NCBI RefSeq assembly: GCF_017357525.1
Contig: NZ_CP036172.1
Coordinates: forward strand, 1,028,561 to 1,092,560
From: Methanofollis aquaemaris
Lineage (GTDB): Archaea > Halobacteriota > Methanomicrobia > Methanomicrobiales > Methanofollaceae
Direction: 5' to 3'
Length of the DNA stretch: 64,000 nt
A program made the translations under genes and the position numbers. The notes under the pieces are model-generated. The model was not told the origin of the DNA, made no database searches, and saw only the letters and a list, made by a program, of their open reading frames with translations. Below are positions 1 through 8,962 of the stretch, in pieces. Every line of letters starts with the position of its first letter. Position 1 is the stretch's first letter.

Positions 1-2
1 AA

Positions 3-722
3 GGGGTTGGTCCGCATCGCCAGGGAGAAGAGGTACGGATAATTTTCCTTGAGATATGCCATGTAGTCGAGCCACTGGACGACCAGGAGGCGGTAGGCCC
101 GGTTGACATCGTTGTTCAGGTGGGCAAGGTCGGTCGCGGGGGTATGCGCAAGGTCGTCGCGCCGTTCGAGTTCGTCGGCAAGGTGGAAGACCGCTCGCAG
201 CACCTCGGTGAAGTGTTCGTGTTCGAGGAGTACCGGGTTTTCCAGGAGACGCAGGAGGAAGGGACGTTTCTGGATCAGAAACGACCTGATCTCACTGAGT
301 TCGTCGGCGTCCACCGTCACCTGAGAGGGGTGGTCGGTGATACAGGCCCGCACTTCATCAAACTCTTTCGCAGACCAATCGTCCCCGACCATCAGGTCGC
401 ACCGGATCGCGTCCATGCCGACGTCGCGGTCGGAGAGCCTGACCAGGAGGCGGGTGCCGACCTCAGAGAAGAAGGTTCCGATGACCATATTCAACTTCTG
501 GAGTTTGTCCCGTCTCGCCCGCACCGTGAGGAGTTGGTTTAAGATGAGCGTGACAAGCAGAACATTGATCGGGAGGAAACCCAGGGCATTGAAGATGTAA
601 TAGTAGGTGTTCTCAGGGGTGCCGAGGACGAGGAACTTCACCGTATAGATCGCAACACTTGCCATCACCAGGAAAATTCCAAGCCTGGTCTCCCAGGTTA
701 GCCGTATCATGGACCGATTCAT
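3..722 (-). CDS. Membrane-anchored hypothetical protein (3' end outside window)
   Basis: The frame is open from an ATG at 722 to the left edge, with a stop just upstream of the ATG at 729-731. The N-terminus has two hydrophobic helices, roughly residues 11-32 and 38-62. A long, charged, mostly helical cytoplasmic region follows, with leucine-rich stretches and many Arg/Glu. No catalytic motif is visible and I do not recognise the family. It could be a sensory or scaffold protein, but nothing seen here proves that. The C-terminus lies outside the window. Confidence 0.7.
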   Translation of the reverse strand, partial: MNRSMIRLTWETRLGIFLVMASVAIYTVKFLVLGTPENTYYYIFNALGFLPINVLLVTLILNQLLTVRARRDKLQKLNMVIGTFFSEVGTRLLVRLSDRDVGMDAIRCDLMVGDDWSAKEFDEVRACITDHPSQVTVDADELSEIRSFLIQKRPFLLRLLENPVLLEHEHFTEVLRAVFHLADELERRDDLAHTPATDLAHLNNDVNRAYRLLVVQWLDYMAYLKENYPYLFSLAMRTNP

Positions 723-811
723 CGTGCATCATGGTTGATGCCCGACAACAAAAAATACCTGCGATTGAAGAAGACGGAAAAAAAGAGTGCGTGAATTTTA
801 TACAGGTCGGC

Positions 812-2056
812 TCAGACCCAGCCGCGCAGCTTCATCGCGTCGACGACGCGCTTCATGGCCAAGGTGTAGGCGGCCTGGCGCATGGAGATGCTGTGCTCCT
901 GTGCGATCTCGGCGACCTCGTGGTAGGCGCGGGTCATCTTCTTGCCGAGACGGGCCTGGACATCGTTCTCCTCCCAGCGGTCGAGGGAGAAGTTCTGGAC
1001 CATCTCGAAGTATGAGACCGTCACACCGCCTGAGTTGCAGAGGAAGTCAGGGATAACGGTGATGCCCTTCTTGAAGAGGATCGCGTCGCCCTCCGGGGAG
1101 ATAGGGCCGTTTGCAAGTTCACCGACGATGGTCGCCTGGACTTTGTCTGCGTTCGTCTCGTTGATGGCGTTCTCAAGAGCCGCGGGGATGAGGATGTCGA
1201 CCTTCAGGGCAAGGAGATCGTCGTTGGTGAGATTCTCCGCACCCTCGAAGTCCCTGACTGAGCCGGTCTTTGCCTTGTGGGCGGCGAGTTTCTTGAGGTC
1301 GAGGCCTTCTTCGTTGTAGATCGCACCGTGGCTGTCGCTGACCGCGACGATGGTGCATCCGAGTTCTTCGCCCAGGGTGGCGGCGTGAGAGCCGGCATTC
1401 CCGAAGCCCTGAATCGCGATCTTCGCCTGGGTGAGGTCGATCCCGTGGTCCTTTGCCGCCTCTTTGAGGACATACCAGCCGCCGCGGGCGGTGGCGTCGC
1501 CCCTGCCTGCCGAGCCGCCGAGGAGGATCGGCTTGCCGGTGATGACACCACAGGCATTGTGGCCGACAAGGGTCGAGTACTCGTCCATCATCCAGATCAT
1601 GATCTGGGGGGTGGTGTAGACGTCAGGGGCCGGGACGTCGCACTCAGGGCCGATGTCCTTGTAGATCGCCCGGATGTAGGCGCGGCTCAGCCGTTCGAGT
1701 TCGCCCTCGGAGAGTTCCTTGGGGTTGCAGATGATACCGCCCTTGCCGCCGCCGAGGGGAAGGTCGAGGAGAGCGCACTTCCAGGTCATCAGTGCTGCAA
1801 GAGATCGGATGGTGTCGATGGTCTCGTGGGGGTGGAACCTGATCCCGCCCTTCGTGGGGCCAAGGGCACTGTTGTATTGGACACGGAAGCCCTGGAAGAC
1901 ACGGACTGTGCCGTCGTCCATCCGTACCGGGAGGGCTACGTGGATCTCACGCATCGGAGTTTTGAGGAACTCCTCGACATTCGGGGAGATCCCAAGGAAT
2001 TCGGTACACGAGCAGATCTGCTTCTTGACATTTTCAAAGGGGTTCTCATTGGTCAT
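812..2056 (-). CDS. gdhA: Glu/Leu/Phe/Val-type glutamate dehydrogenase
   Basis: Cytoplasmic NAD(P)-dependent oxidative deamination of glutamate, or the reverse amination of 2-oxoglutarate. The length (414 aa) fits the hexameric archaeal and bacterial class. Seen in the protein: the substrate-domain PLGGGKGG motif near residue 100 with its binding lysine, PAPDV near residue 145, and the nucleotide-binding GFGNAGS near residue 220 in a Rossmann domain. Two starts are possible: ATG at 2056 after a GGTGA site, or GTG at 2065 after AGAGGG. I chose the ATG. The gene stands alone, with an AT-rich promoter region upstream at about 2119-2157. Confidence 0.95.
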   Translation of the reverse strand: MTNENPFENVKKQICSCTEFLGISPNVEEFLKTPMREIHVALPVRMDDGTVRVFQGFRVQYNSALGPTKGGIRFHPHETIDTIRSLAALMTWKCALLDLPLGGGKGGIICNPKELSEGELERLSRAYIRAIYKDIGPECDVPAPDVYTTPQIMIWMMDEYSTLVGHNACGVITGKPILLGGSAGRGDATARGGWYVLKEAAKDHGIDLTQAKIAIQGFGNAGSHAATLGEELGCTIVAVSDSHGAIYNEEGLDLKKLAAHKAKTGSVRDFEGAENLTNDDLLALKVDILIPAALENAINETNADKVQATIVGELANGPISPEGDAILFKKGITVIPDFLCNSGGVTVSYFEMVQNFSLDRWEENDVQARLGKKMTRAYHEVAEIAQEHSISMRQAAYTLAMKRVVDAMKLRGWV

Positions 2057-2118
2057 TGGATTCACCAGTTTCCCTCTAATAATTAACCGTAATCGGGCTT
2101 ATAGATGCCGAATGGGCC

Positions 2119-2157
2119 GAATAATAATATATTGCAGATAAAGTTTAAAAAACCCCC
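2119..2157 (-). promoter_or_regulatory. Promoter region of gdhA
   Basis: On the minus strand this AT-rich stretch contains TTTTTTAAACTTTAT followed by AATATATTATT. Both resemble archaeal TATA (BRE/A-box) elements and lie 60-100 nt upstream of the gdhA start in otherwise GC-rich DNA. Which of the two is used cannot be decided from sequence. Confidence 0.45.
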
Positions 2158-2159
2158 GA

Positions 2160-2478
2160 TTTTGAATTTGTGAGAGGAATACAGACGATAAAACGTGGCC
2201 GCCCACGAAGGAAGGAAACTTCCTACCTGCGCCCCTCGGGGGCGGTGCAGAATAGCGAGCGGTGAAGGGAAGAAGGAGATGCAGATGGTGTAAAAAAGAA
2301 GATGAAGAGATCTGAAAATTCTACGATCAGCATAGGCAGAGTGCTCGTCACTTCAGTGGTGAGATGAATATTGTTTTCACCGACAACCAGATCTCAGGAA
2401 AAGATAATAGTGCGGTTCTGTTGGATCCCTATTCTGGAGTGTGAATCAGTGGCTGACCACCTCTCACCACGCGTGGAC
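2160..2478. other. Intergenic stretch with no gene seen
   Basis: No reading frame with host-like codon use appears on either strand. It has a short inverted repeat around an AGGAAACTTCCT core near 2210-2222 and purine-rich runs near 2265-2310. It joins the gdhA promoter to repeat copy A. Confidence 0.4.
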
Positions 2479-2835
2479 TTGATACGCAGAGGACAGGAAC
2501 AACCTCTGAACAATCATCTCCTCTGCCTTCCCGCCCCTATCGCAATCCCGTGGGTCCGGGGGCAGAGACCCCGGCGCGATTCATGGGGGAAGGCACGTCG
2601 ATCAGACGTGCCGCCCCGACCGCAGAATCTTCACCGCCGTCTCGCACCGGGGGGCGTTGCCCCCCGGACCCCCCACGGATGAAGATAGCCGAGGGGCGGC
2701 AGTTGAACAGTATCCTTCAGGTGCCCTGTTGCGAGGAGAGGAATCAAGTACCCCTTCGCACTCAGGAGAACTACAACGAGAAATTTTCATCACGTATGCT
2801 TGAGCCAGGGGTTCATGCCTGATTCTACAGAATCC
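2479..2835 (-). repeat. Interspersed repeat, copy A
   Basis: Read on the minus strand, this begins with CTGTAGAATCAGGCATGA, passes a CATACGTGATGAAAATTTCTC segment, then a GC-rich core and ends with GTTGTTCCTGTCCTCTGCGTATCAA. The same order is found in copies at 14251, 21691 and (partly) 62531. The core holds two strong hairpins, one with a CCGGGGGGC/GCCCCCCGG stem around 2648-2670 and one around 2550-2575. It lies between the 3' end of the gene at 2883 and the gdhA promoter. No coding frame is conserved between copies. Confidence 0.8.
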
Positions 2836-2882
2836 ATGAAGATTCTAAGAACAAAAAAAGAGGATGAAAGAATCCAGAGATT

Positions 2883-3194
2883 CTATTCGGCTGCAGAGGA
2901 CTCAGCCTCTACCATCAGGGAACCGAAGATGAGCCGTTCGAGCACCTGGGCAACATACTTCATCCACTGTGTCTGCTCGATATTCTCATAGCGGTGGATG
3001 TCGGCATAGACCTGGAGGCGCACCAGCGCGAAGCGCAAGTGCTCGAGTTCAGGGTCAGGGAGGGCCGAGGCTGCGGCGACGATCGGTTCGAGCCGATCCG
3101 GAAACGTCGCAACATCCGCCAGGACCGCGGCGATCTCGGTATGGATCTCCAGGGGCTCCCCGGCCCCCCGGAGCACCCGGAGAAATTTTTCCAT
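2883..3194 (-). CDS. Small hypothetical protein co-transcribed with Mrp ATPase
   Basis: A 103-aa acidic, helix-rich protein with no signal peptide, cysteine cluster or recognised domain. Its ATG directly follows the TAA of the Mrp/NBP35 gene with no gap, so the two are almost certainly translated from one mRNA. That suggests a role linked to iron-sulfur handling, but this is inference from position only. Confidence 0.75.
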   Translation of the reverse strand: MEKFLRVLRGAGEPLEIHTEIAAVLADVATFPDRLEPIVAAASALPDPELEHLRFALVRLQVYADIHRYENIEQTQWMKYVAQVLERLIFGSLMVEAESSAAE

Positions 3195-4076
3195 TTATTC
3201 CTCGACGACTTTGACGAGGTTCTCCATCACGGCGTCGATCGCCTTCCAGGACGAAGAATCGTTGTGCCGGTTGATGAACGGCCTGCCCTCGTCGCCGGCC
3301 TCGCGCATCGCAGGGTCGATGGGGATGGCCCCGAGGAATGGGACACCGAGTTCCTCGGCCGCGATCTTGCCGCCGCCCTTGCCGAAGATGTCGATCTCCT
3401 TGCCGCAGTCAGGGCAGATGAGACCGCTCATGTTCTCGACGATCCCGAGCACCTTGAGGTCGAGTTTCTCGACAAAGCGCACCGCCTTGCTTGAGTCGAG
3501 CGTCGAGACCGCCTGCGGGGTGGTGACGATGACCGCACCCTCGATCCGCGGGGCGAGCTGGATGATCGAGAGCGCCTCGTCGCCGGTTCCGGGCGGGAGG
3601 TCGACAACCAGGTAGTCGAGGTCGCCCCAGTTGACTTCCTCCAGGAACTGCTTGATCGCCGTCATCTTCATCGGACCGCGCCAGATCACCGGGGTCTCGC
3701 CATTGGGGAGGAGGAACTCCATCGAGACCACCGAGAGGTTGCCGGTCACATGCACCGGCTCGATCTTGTTGCCTGCCACCATCAGTTTCTCGTCCTCAAC
3801 ACCGACCATCTTGGGGACATTCGGGCCGTGGATATCCAGGTCGAGGAGACCGACATTCTTACCGTGGTTTGCAAGCGCGAAGGCGAGGTTGACCGAGACC
3901 GTGGTCTTGCCCACACCGCCCTTGCCAGAGAGGACAAGGACCACATGTTTCACGTTCAGATCTACCTTCGGCGGGAGGCCACAGGTGGCCTGCCCGTTCT
4001 CGTCCTTCTTAGCGCTCGGGCAGGTGCCGCAGTTGCCGTCGCACTCTGATCCCTGTTGAGACTGATTCTCTGCCAT
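3195..4076 (-). CDS. Mrp/NBP35-family P-loop ATPase (Fe-S cluster carrier)
   Basis: A cytoplasmic scaffold or carrier that binds and transfers [4Fe-4S] clusters to apoproteins. The start at 4076 (MAENQ) is preceded by GAGGAGAT; a longer upstream frame exists but lacks these signals. In order: an N-terminal cysteine cluster (C-x3-C-x2-C and one more Cys within the first 35 residues, as in NBP35), the deviant Walker A GKGGVGKTT, the LDLDIHGP switch, VVDLPPGTGD, and a late CPDCG pair that bridges a cluster in the dimer. About 293 aa, typical for archaeal members. A small gene follows without a gap. Confidence 0.95.
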   Translation of the reverse strand: MAENQSQQGSECDGNCGTCPSAKKDENGQATCGLPPKVDLNVKHVVLVLSGKGGVGKTTVSVNLAFALANHGKNVGLLDLDIHGPNVPKMVGVEDEKLMVAGNKIEPVHVTGNLSVVSMEFLLPNGETPVIWRGPMKMTAIKQFLEEVNWGDLDYLVVDLPPGTGDEALSIIQLAPRIEGAVIVTTPQAVSTLDSSKAVRFVEKLDLKVLGIVENMSGLICPDCGKEIDIFGKGGGKIAAEELGVPFLGAIPIDPAMREAGDEGRPFINRHNDSSSWKAIDAVMENLVKVVEE

Positions 4077-4270
4077 GACTATCTCCTCATTTTGTGTGCT
4101 CTCAACACTTCTATAAGTATCTGTTTGCGCGGCCCTTAAATAGTTTAGATCCAGGCAACAGACCCCGGAAAGGAACCAGAACATCTCGCCCCTACGGTCC
4201 CGCCCGTGAACGCGACCCCCAGGTTAAGTTTATCATGCCGACGACGCCCATGGGGGACGGAGGAGGGAGT

Positions 4271-6073
4271 ATGAAAGGTTATGCCGACCGTCTCCTTGCG
4301 GTTGACCTCACCGCGGGGAGGTGCAGAGCACGCCCCTATCCGGACGAGTGGAAGCATGACTATCTCGGTGGCCGGGGCCTCGGGGTGAGGCTCCTCACCG
4401 AGATGATCGACGCATCGACCGAACCGCTCAGCCCTGAAAATCCGCTGGTCATCGCCACCGGCCCACTGACCGGCAGCGGTGTCCCGTTGGGATCGCGTTT
4501 CGACATCGTCACCAGGTCGCCCCTGACCCGGACGCTTACCAGTGCGAATTCAGGGGGGTTCTTCGGGAAAGAACTGAAACGAGCAGGGTTTGACGGCATC
4601 ATCGTCACCGGCCGGGCCGAGCGGCCGGTCTATCTCTGGGTCAACGACGGAGCGGCCGAGATCAGGGACGCCTCCGGCATCTGGGGGAAACGGGTGAGCG
4701 AGACGGTGCGGGAGATCGAGGCCGAGACCCCGGGGCCTTCGACCGAGGTGCTCTGCATCGGCCCGGCCGGCGAACGCCTCAGCCCGATCTCCTCGATCAT
4801 GAACGAGACCTTCAGGTCGTCGGGGCGGGGCGGCGTCGGAGCGGTGATGGGGAGCAAGAACCTCAAGGCAGTCGCCGCACGGGGCGAGCAGAAGACGGAG
4901 GTCGCCGACCCCGAGGGGCTGAAGGGATTGAAGGCCGCGGTCAGGGCAAAACTCAGGGAGAACCCGGTGACCGGCATCGGCCTCCCGACCTACGGGACGG
5001 CGGTCCTGGTCAACATCATCAACGAGCACAACATCCTCCCGACCAGAAACTTCCAGCGCGGCTACGATCCGGAGGCCGGGGCGGTCTCAGGGGAGGAACT
5101 CGCGGAGCAGTATCTCAAGAGCAAGAAGTGCTGCTACTCGTGCATGGTCTGCTGCGGGAGACTCACCGAGATCGACGGCGTCGAAGGGGACGGCCCCGAG
5201 TACGAGACTCTCTGGGCTTTCGGGTCGAACATCGGGTGCCACGACCTCGGGATGGCGATCCGGGCGAACAACCTCTGCAACGATCTCGGCCTGGACACCA
5301 TCTCGGTCGGCGGGACGATCGCCGCGGCGATGGAGATGAACGAGCGGGGATACCTCGACACCGGGATCAGGTTCGGGGAATGCGAGAAGGTTCTCGATCT
5401 GGTCGAGGCGATCGGCGAGCGGCAGGGGATCGGCGACGCACTCGCCAAGGGGAGCGCCGCCTTCACCCGGCGACACGGCCATCCCGAACTCTCGATGGGC
5501 GTGAAAGGGCAGGAACTCCCTGCCTACGACCCCCGCGGGCTTCAGGGGCACGGCCTGGCCTACGCCACCTCGGTGAGAGGAGGCGACCATGTCTATGCCT
5601 ACCTCATCTCGCCGGAGGTGCTCGGTCTCCCCGAGGCACTCGACCCCTTCACCGACGAGGGGAAGGCCGATTGGACGAAGGCCTTCCAGGACCTCACCGC
5701 CGTCATCGACTCGATCGGGATCTGCCTCTTCACCTCCTTCGCCCTCGACGCCGACGACTATGCGGCGTTGGTCAGGGGAGTGACCGGCATGGAGATGAGC
5801 GCCGCCGACCTGATGGTGATCGGCGAGCGGATCTGGAACCTCCAGCAGCTCTTCAATCTCAGGGCCGGGTTCACACGTGCGGACGATACCCTGCCTGGCA
5901 GGCTGCTTGCCGAGCCGCTCACCGACGGCGCACCAGCCGGGAGGGTCTGGAGACGCGAGCCCTTGCTCTCAGAATATTACCGGGCCCGCGGCTGGGACCG
6001 GCACGGGGTTCCGGACCCGGAGAAACTGAAGGAACTCGGGATCGCCTGGGCGGCACCGCTTCCCGTGACATGA
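4271..6073 (+). CDS. Tungsten-dependent aldehyde ferredoxin oxidoreductase family protein
   Basis: Oxidises aldehydes to carboxylates with ferredoxin as acceptor, using a tungsten bis-pyranopterin and one [4Fe-4S] cluster. The start at 4271 follows GGAGGAGGG; the open frame further upstream is not coding. 600 aa, normal for AOR/FOR/WOR enzymes. Cluster ligands are visible as C288-x2-C291-x3-C295 with the fourth at C485 in D480-SIGIC, matching the D-x2-GL-C motif of AOR. The N-terminal cofactor-binding segment GGRGLGVRLL is also present. The substrate cannot be read from sequence. The gene stands alone, divergent from the Mrp gene, and its last 155 nt overlap the convergent MFS frame. Confidence 0.93.
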   Translation: MKGYADRLLAVDLTAGRCRARPYPDEWKHDYLGGRGLGVRLLTEMIDASTEPLSPENPLVIATGPLTGSGVPLGSRFDIVTRSPLTRTLTSANSGGFFGKELKRAGFDGIIVTGRAERPVYLWVNDGAAEIRDASGIWGKRVSETVREIEAETPGPSTEVLCIGPAGERLSPISSIMNETFRSSGRGGVGAVMGSKNLKAVAARGEQKTEVADPEGLKGLKAAVRAKLRENPVTGIGLPTYGTAVLVNIINEHNILPTRNFQRGYDPEAGAVSGEELAEQYLKSKKCCYSCMVCCGRLTEIDGVEGDGPEYETLWAFGSNIGCHDLGMAIRANNLCNDLGLDTISVGGTIAAAMEMNERGYLDTGIRFGECEKVLDLVEAIGERQGIGDALAKGSAAFTRRHGHPELSMGVKGQELPAYDPRGLQGHGLAYATSVRGGDHVYAYLISPEVLGLPEALDPFTDEGKADWTKAFQDLTAVIDSIGICLFTSFALDADDYAALVRGVTGMEMSAADLMVIGERIWNLQQLFNLRAGFTRADDTLPGRLLAEPLTDGAPAGRVWRREPLLSEYYRARGWDRHGVPDPEKLKELGIAWAAPLPVT

Positions 6074-7145
6074 CCCAGAAGTAGAGGCTGCCAAGAAGCC
6101 CGAGGGCCCCGGCCGCCCAGAAAACCCCAAAGACCCCGGCGACGTCCATGACGACGCCCGAGAGGAGGGGGCTTATGATCATCCCGACGGAGAAGGCGGT
6201 GTTGAAGACCCCGAGCGACGCCCCCACCCCCCAGACCCTGCCCCGCTGCACGGCCATGGCGGCGGCCGCGGACATGGAGAGAGCAGTGCCGAGGCTTGTC
6301 AGCGAGCAGGCGAGGAGGAGGGTGACGAAGTCGCCGGAGAACGGGATGAGGAGGAGAGCCACCGAGGAGACGACCGACCCGGCGAAGACCAGGCCTCTCT
6401 TGTTGCCGTGGTCGGCCCGTTCGCCTGACGGGATCTGGAGTACGGCGATGGCGAAGATGTGGACGAAGAGGAGGATGCCAATGCCTTTTGGTCCGATCGC
6501 GAGCGTCGAGGCGAAGATCGGGACGAAGGCAAGGATGCCCCCGCGTCCGAGGGCATGAACCGCCCTGAAGACCAGGAGACCTCTCATGCCGGGGTCGGCG
6601 GCGATCGCACAAAACGAGTGCTCTGATGCGGGCGGGGGCGGCCTGACCGTTCCCGGCGGCAGGGCAATGGCGAGGAAGCCAGCCGCACCGGCGACCAGGG
6701 CCATCACGGTGAACGCCCCCTGCACCCCGGCATACTCGCTGATCACCCCGCCGATGAACGGCCCGGTGGCCATGCCAAGATAGATCGCAGCGTGAAAGAT
6801 TCCCATCGCCGTCCCTTCCCGGCCGGGCGGTGCCGCTTCGGCCATGCTTGCCATGGCAACGGTGATCACCACCGCGGCCGCCGCACCATGGAGGAACCTC
6901 ACCAGGAAGAGTTCGGGGGCGGTCACGGCAAAGGGGTACAGGGCCGAGACGACGGCAAAACCAAGCAACCCGGCGACGACAAACCATCGCCGGCCCTCCC
7001 GGTCGGAGAGTGCCCCCGCATAGGGAGAGAAGATCCCGCGGGCAAGGGGGAAGGCCGCAAAGATGAGGCCGAGAACCAGGCCGGAGGCGTCGAGAGCTCC
7101 GGCATAATAGGGCATGAGCGGACTGATGACGCCGAGCCCGGCCAT
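5919..7145 (-). CDS. Major facilitator superfamily transporter (start unclear)
   Basis: A 12-helix MFS carrier of drug-efflux type; the A-motif-like loop GALSDREGRRWFV follows the second helix. The first ATG in frame is at 7145, inside transmembrane helix 1. The frame continues upstream through a good N-terminus (ISPHIRALAIASVAVF) to the trmO stop, but contains no ATG, GTG or TTG there, although GGTGAGGGG overlapping the trmO stop would serve as a ribosome site. So the true start is either non-canonical or lost. The C-terminus runs about 50 Arg/Pro-rich residues past the last helix and overlaps the AOR gene. Last gene of the rnhA operon. Confidence 0.8.
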   Translation of the reverse strand: MAGLGVISPLMPYYAGALDASGLVLGLIFAAFPLARGIFSPYAGALSDREGRRWFVVAGLLGFAVVSALYPFAVTAPELFLVRFLHGAAAAVVITVAMASMAEAAPPGREGTAMGIFHAAIYLGMATGPFIGGVISEYAGVQGAFTVMALVAGAAGFLAIALPPGTVRPPPPASEHSFCAIAADPGMRGLLVFRAVHALGRGGILAFVPIFASTLAIGPKGIGILLFVHIFAIAVLQIPSGERADHGNKRGLVFAGSVVSSVALLLIPFSGDFVTLLLACSLTSLGTALSMSAAAAMAVQRGRVWGVGASLGVFNTAFSVGMIISPLLSGVVMDVAGVFGVFWAAGALGLLGSLYFWVMSREAVPPRRSRVPSVSPGPEPRAGPSRGPGNILRARARVSRPSRLVRRR

Positions 7146-7218
7146 GGACGCAAAGACCGCTACCGAGGCGATCGCGAGGGCTCGGATGTGAGGAGAGATA
7201 TGAAACGCCGTTTGCCCC

Positions 7219-7632
7219 TCACCTTCTGGATTTCCCAGGGATCTCGATCAGCGGCAGAGAGGGCTTGAGGTCGAGGAGGGGGCTGCCGTCAAGGGCCTCA
7301 AGTCCCTGCACCCGGAGGGTCGTCCCCTTGATTGCAAGGAGGTCGACGACCGAGAGGGCGATGGGGTTGGGGCGGTGCGGGGACCGGGTCGAGAAGACGC
7401 CTCTCGAACGGGTCTGGCCGGGCGGGGTCGCCCTGAGAAGAGAGCGGTCTGCACGGTCCAGCCAGTAGAGAACGACCAGACGATCGCACCCTTCGAGGTC
7501 TTCGAGCCCCTCCGCATACGCGGGGTAGACCTCGATCTCGGATTCCACATCGTTCAGCCACCCCTGACGCGGAGCGTCGTCGGGTGTTGTGTATGGGGAC
7601 CGGATCGTCCCGATCGCTACCAGTTCCATCAT
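7219..7632 (-). CDS. trmO: TrmO-type tRNA (t6A37) N6-methyltransferase
   Basis: Methylates threonylcarbamoyl-adenosine 37 of tRNA with S-adenosylmethionine. 137 aa, the length of the beta-barrel TsaA/YaeB core. Seen: N-terminal IGTIRSPY, the central TRSPHRPNPIALS signature near residues 82-94, and a C-terminal LDLKPSLPLIEIP, close to the family's LDIKPYIP. Start ATG at 7632 overlaps the previous stop by 4 nt (ATGA), indicating translational coupling. Its own stop lies within a strong ribosome site for the next gene. Confidence 0.92.
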   Translation of the reverse strand: MMELVAIGTIRSPYTTPDDAPRQGWLNDVESEIEVYPAYAEGLEDLEGCDRLVVLYWLDRADRSLLRATPPGQTRSRGVFSTRSPHRPNPIALSVVDLLAIKGTTLRVQGLEALDGSPLLDLKPSLPLIEIPGKSRR

Positions 7633-8456
7633 CGCTCATCTCCGAGGGCGGACCCGCACTCCTCCCGATAGGTGCAGGACCGGCACCGCACCGCCGCGTT
7701 GTGGTTCCGCCTCGCGGTCCCGTCCTTCAGGCAGGTCCGCATCTCGTCCACGGTGGCAAGGACCTGTTCCCTGAGGTCGGGGGTGAACTCGATCCGGTGC
7801 TGCCCCCCGTTCCCGTAGACCAGGGTTCCGTACGGGACCGAGGTGCCGTACCGCTCCTCGACAAGGATACAGTATGCGGCGAGCTGGAGGATGTGGTTCC
7901 AGTACGGTTTTCTCGCCCGTCCGCTCTTCACCTCGACCGGGATATAGGCCCCGGTCATCTCGTCTCTGAGCACATAGTCGGGTTTGCCCGAGATCCGGTG
8001 TGCCTCTGAGAAGAGCACCTCAGACGGGGCGTCGAGGTCTGAGTAGAGCAACTCGCCTTCGGGGATCCCGAACTCCTTTCGCACTGTCCGGGTCTGATAA
8101 TATTTTCTGAGAGCGACGGTGAAGAAGACCGTGGCAAAGACCAGGAGGAGCAGAATTTCCATGTAGTTCCCAACCTTCCCGCCCATTGCACCCTCCCCGA
8201 GCAGGACGATGAGGGCGAGGGCAAGGAGAGCATAGCCCACGACGGTGAGGAGCCAGAAGATCCGCCGTTCTTGTTCGACCTGGAAGAGGGTCCTGCCCAC
8301 CTCGGCATGCACCCGGCGGCCCCGTTCGACCGATGGCGTGACCGGTTGGGTCGGGGCTGTTTTGCTCCGCTGGAACTGCCATGAGAGCGCACAGTATGAA
8401 TATTCGGCGATCTCAGAGGCCGAAACCACCGGGACGTTCTGCTCTGTCTCGTTCAT
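7629..8456 (-). CDS. Cas4/RecB-like PD-(D/E)XK nuclease with transmembrane insert
   Basis: 275 aa. The order is Cas4-like: an N-terminal Cys in YSYCALSW (C22), His/Glu helix, GKPDYVL near residue 157, VEVKSGR near residue 174, QLAAYCILVEE helix, and a C-terminal C-x2-C-x5-C (CRSCTYREEC), which with C22 would hold a [4Fe-4S] cluster. Two hydrophobic helices (about residues 65-85 and 100-118) are inserted after the first helices and before the nuclease core, so the enzyme should be tethered to the membrane. No CRISPR array or other cas gene is in the window. It overlaps rnhA and trmO by 4 nt each; a DNA or RNA repair/processing role is inference. Confidence 0.88.
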   Translation of the reverse strand: MNETEQNVPVVSASEIAEYSYCALSWQFQRSKTAPTQPVTPSVERGRRVHAEVGRTLFQVEQERRIFWLLTVVGYALLALALIVLLGEGAMGGKVGNYMEILLLLVFATVFFTVALRKYYQTRTVRKEFGIPEGELLYSDLDAPSEVLFSEAHRISGKPDYVLRDEMTGAYIPVEVKSGRARKPYWNHILQLAAYCILVEERYGTSVPYGTLVYGNGGQHRIEFTPDLREQVLATVDEMRTCLKDGTARRNHNAAVRCRSCTYREECGSALGDER

Positions 8457-8881
8457 CCCCTTTCCCTTCTGTCGAGTGCAAGGTTGCAGAGGGCGTCGGC
8501 CCTGCTGACATAGCGGTCGGAGCGCCGTACCGAGGAGAAGGTGACCTCGCTGAACGCTCCGGCAAGGGTGAAGACCTCCTCTCTGAGGGTACGGAGGTGT
8601 TCTTTGTTCACCCGGTATTCCCCGCGCAACTGGCGGACCACCAGTTCGCTGTCCGAGTGAAGCGCGACCGGCCCGTCGGTCCAGTCCATCGCCTCCCTGA
8701 GAGCGTTGATCACGGCCAGATATTCGGCGGTGTTGTTGGTGGTGACACCGGCAAGCCCGGAAGACTCGTGAACGACCTCACCGTCTCTGACAAAGAGATA
8801 GGCATAGGCCGCGGGCCCCGGGTTGCCCCTCGATGCCCCGTCGGTATAGATGGCCAATCCCCCTCTTTCCGTAGTGGTCAT
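8453..8881 (-). CDS. rnhA: Ribonuclease HI
   Basis: Cleaves the RNA strand of RNA:DNA hybrids with two metal ions. 142 aa with the acidic residues in place: D14 in YTDGASRGNPG, E53 in NTAEYLAV, D77 in HSDSELVVRQL and a last Asp in SRADALCN near residue 130. It lacks an N-terminal hybrid-binding domain. First gene of a 4-gene operon (rnhA, Cas4-like, trmO, MFS) with 4-nt overlaps. Archaea normally carry RNase HII; a type HI enzyme of this short class is found in some archaea. Confidence 0.93.
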   Translation of the reverse strand: MTTTERGGLAIYTDGASRGNPGPAAYAYLFVRDGEVVHESSGLAGVTTNNTAEYLAVINALREAMDWTDGPVALHSDSELVVRQLRGEYRVNKEHLRTLREEVFTLAGAFSEVTFSSVRRSDRYVSRADALCNLALDRRERG

Positions 8882-8962
8882 CCTGATACAATGGTGGGGG
8901 CCGCCCCCAGATATGGATACTGGTCAGGGAAAAAGAAGAGCATGAAGATGAGCGCGTCATCT

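Noticed and set aside
7145-7223. Frameshift in the MFS 5' end as reason for the missing start
   Set aside because: The upstream residues remain in one frame with a good transmembrane helix 1, so no shift is needed; only the start codon is lacking.
7629-8456. Cas4-like gene as part of a CRISPR-Cas locus
   Set aside because: No cas1, cas2, effector or array within the window, and the operon partners are housekeeping genes.
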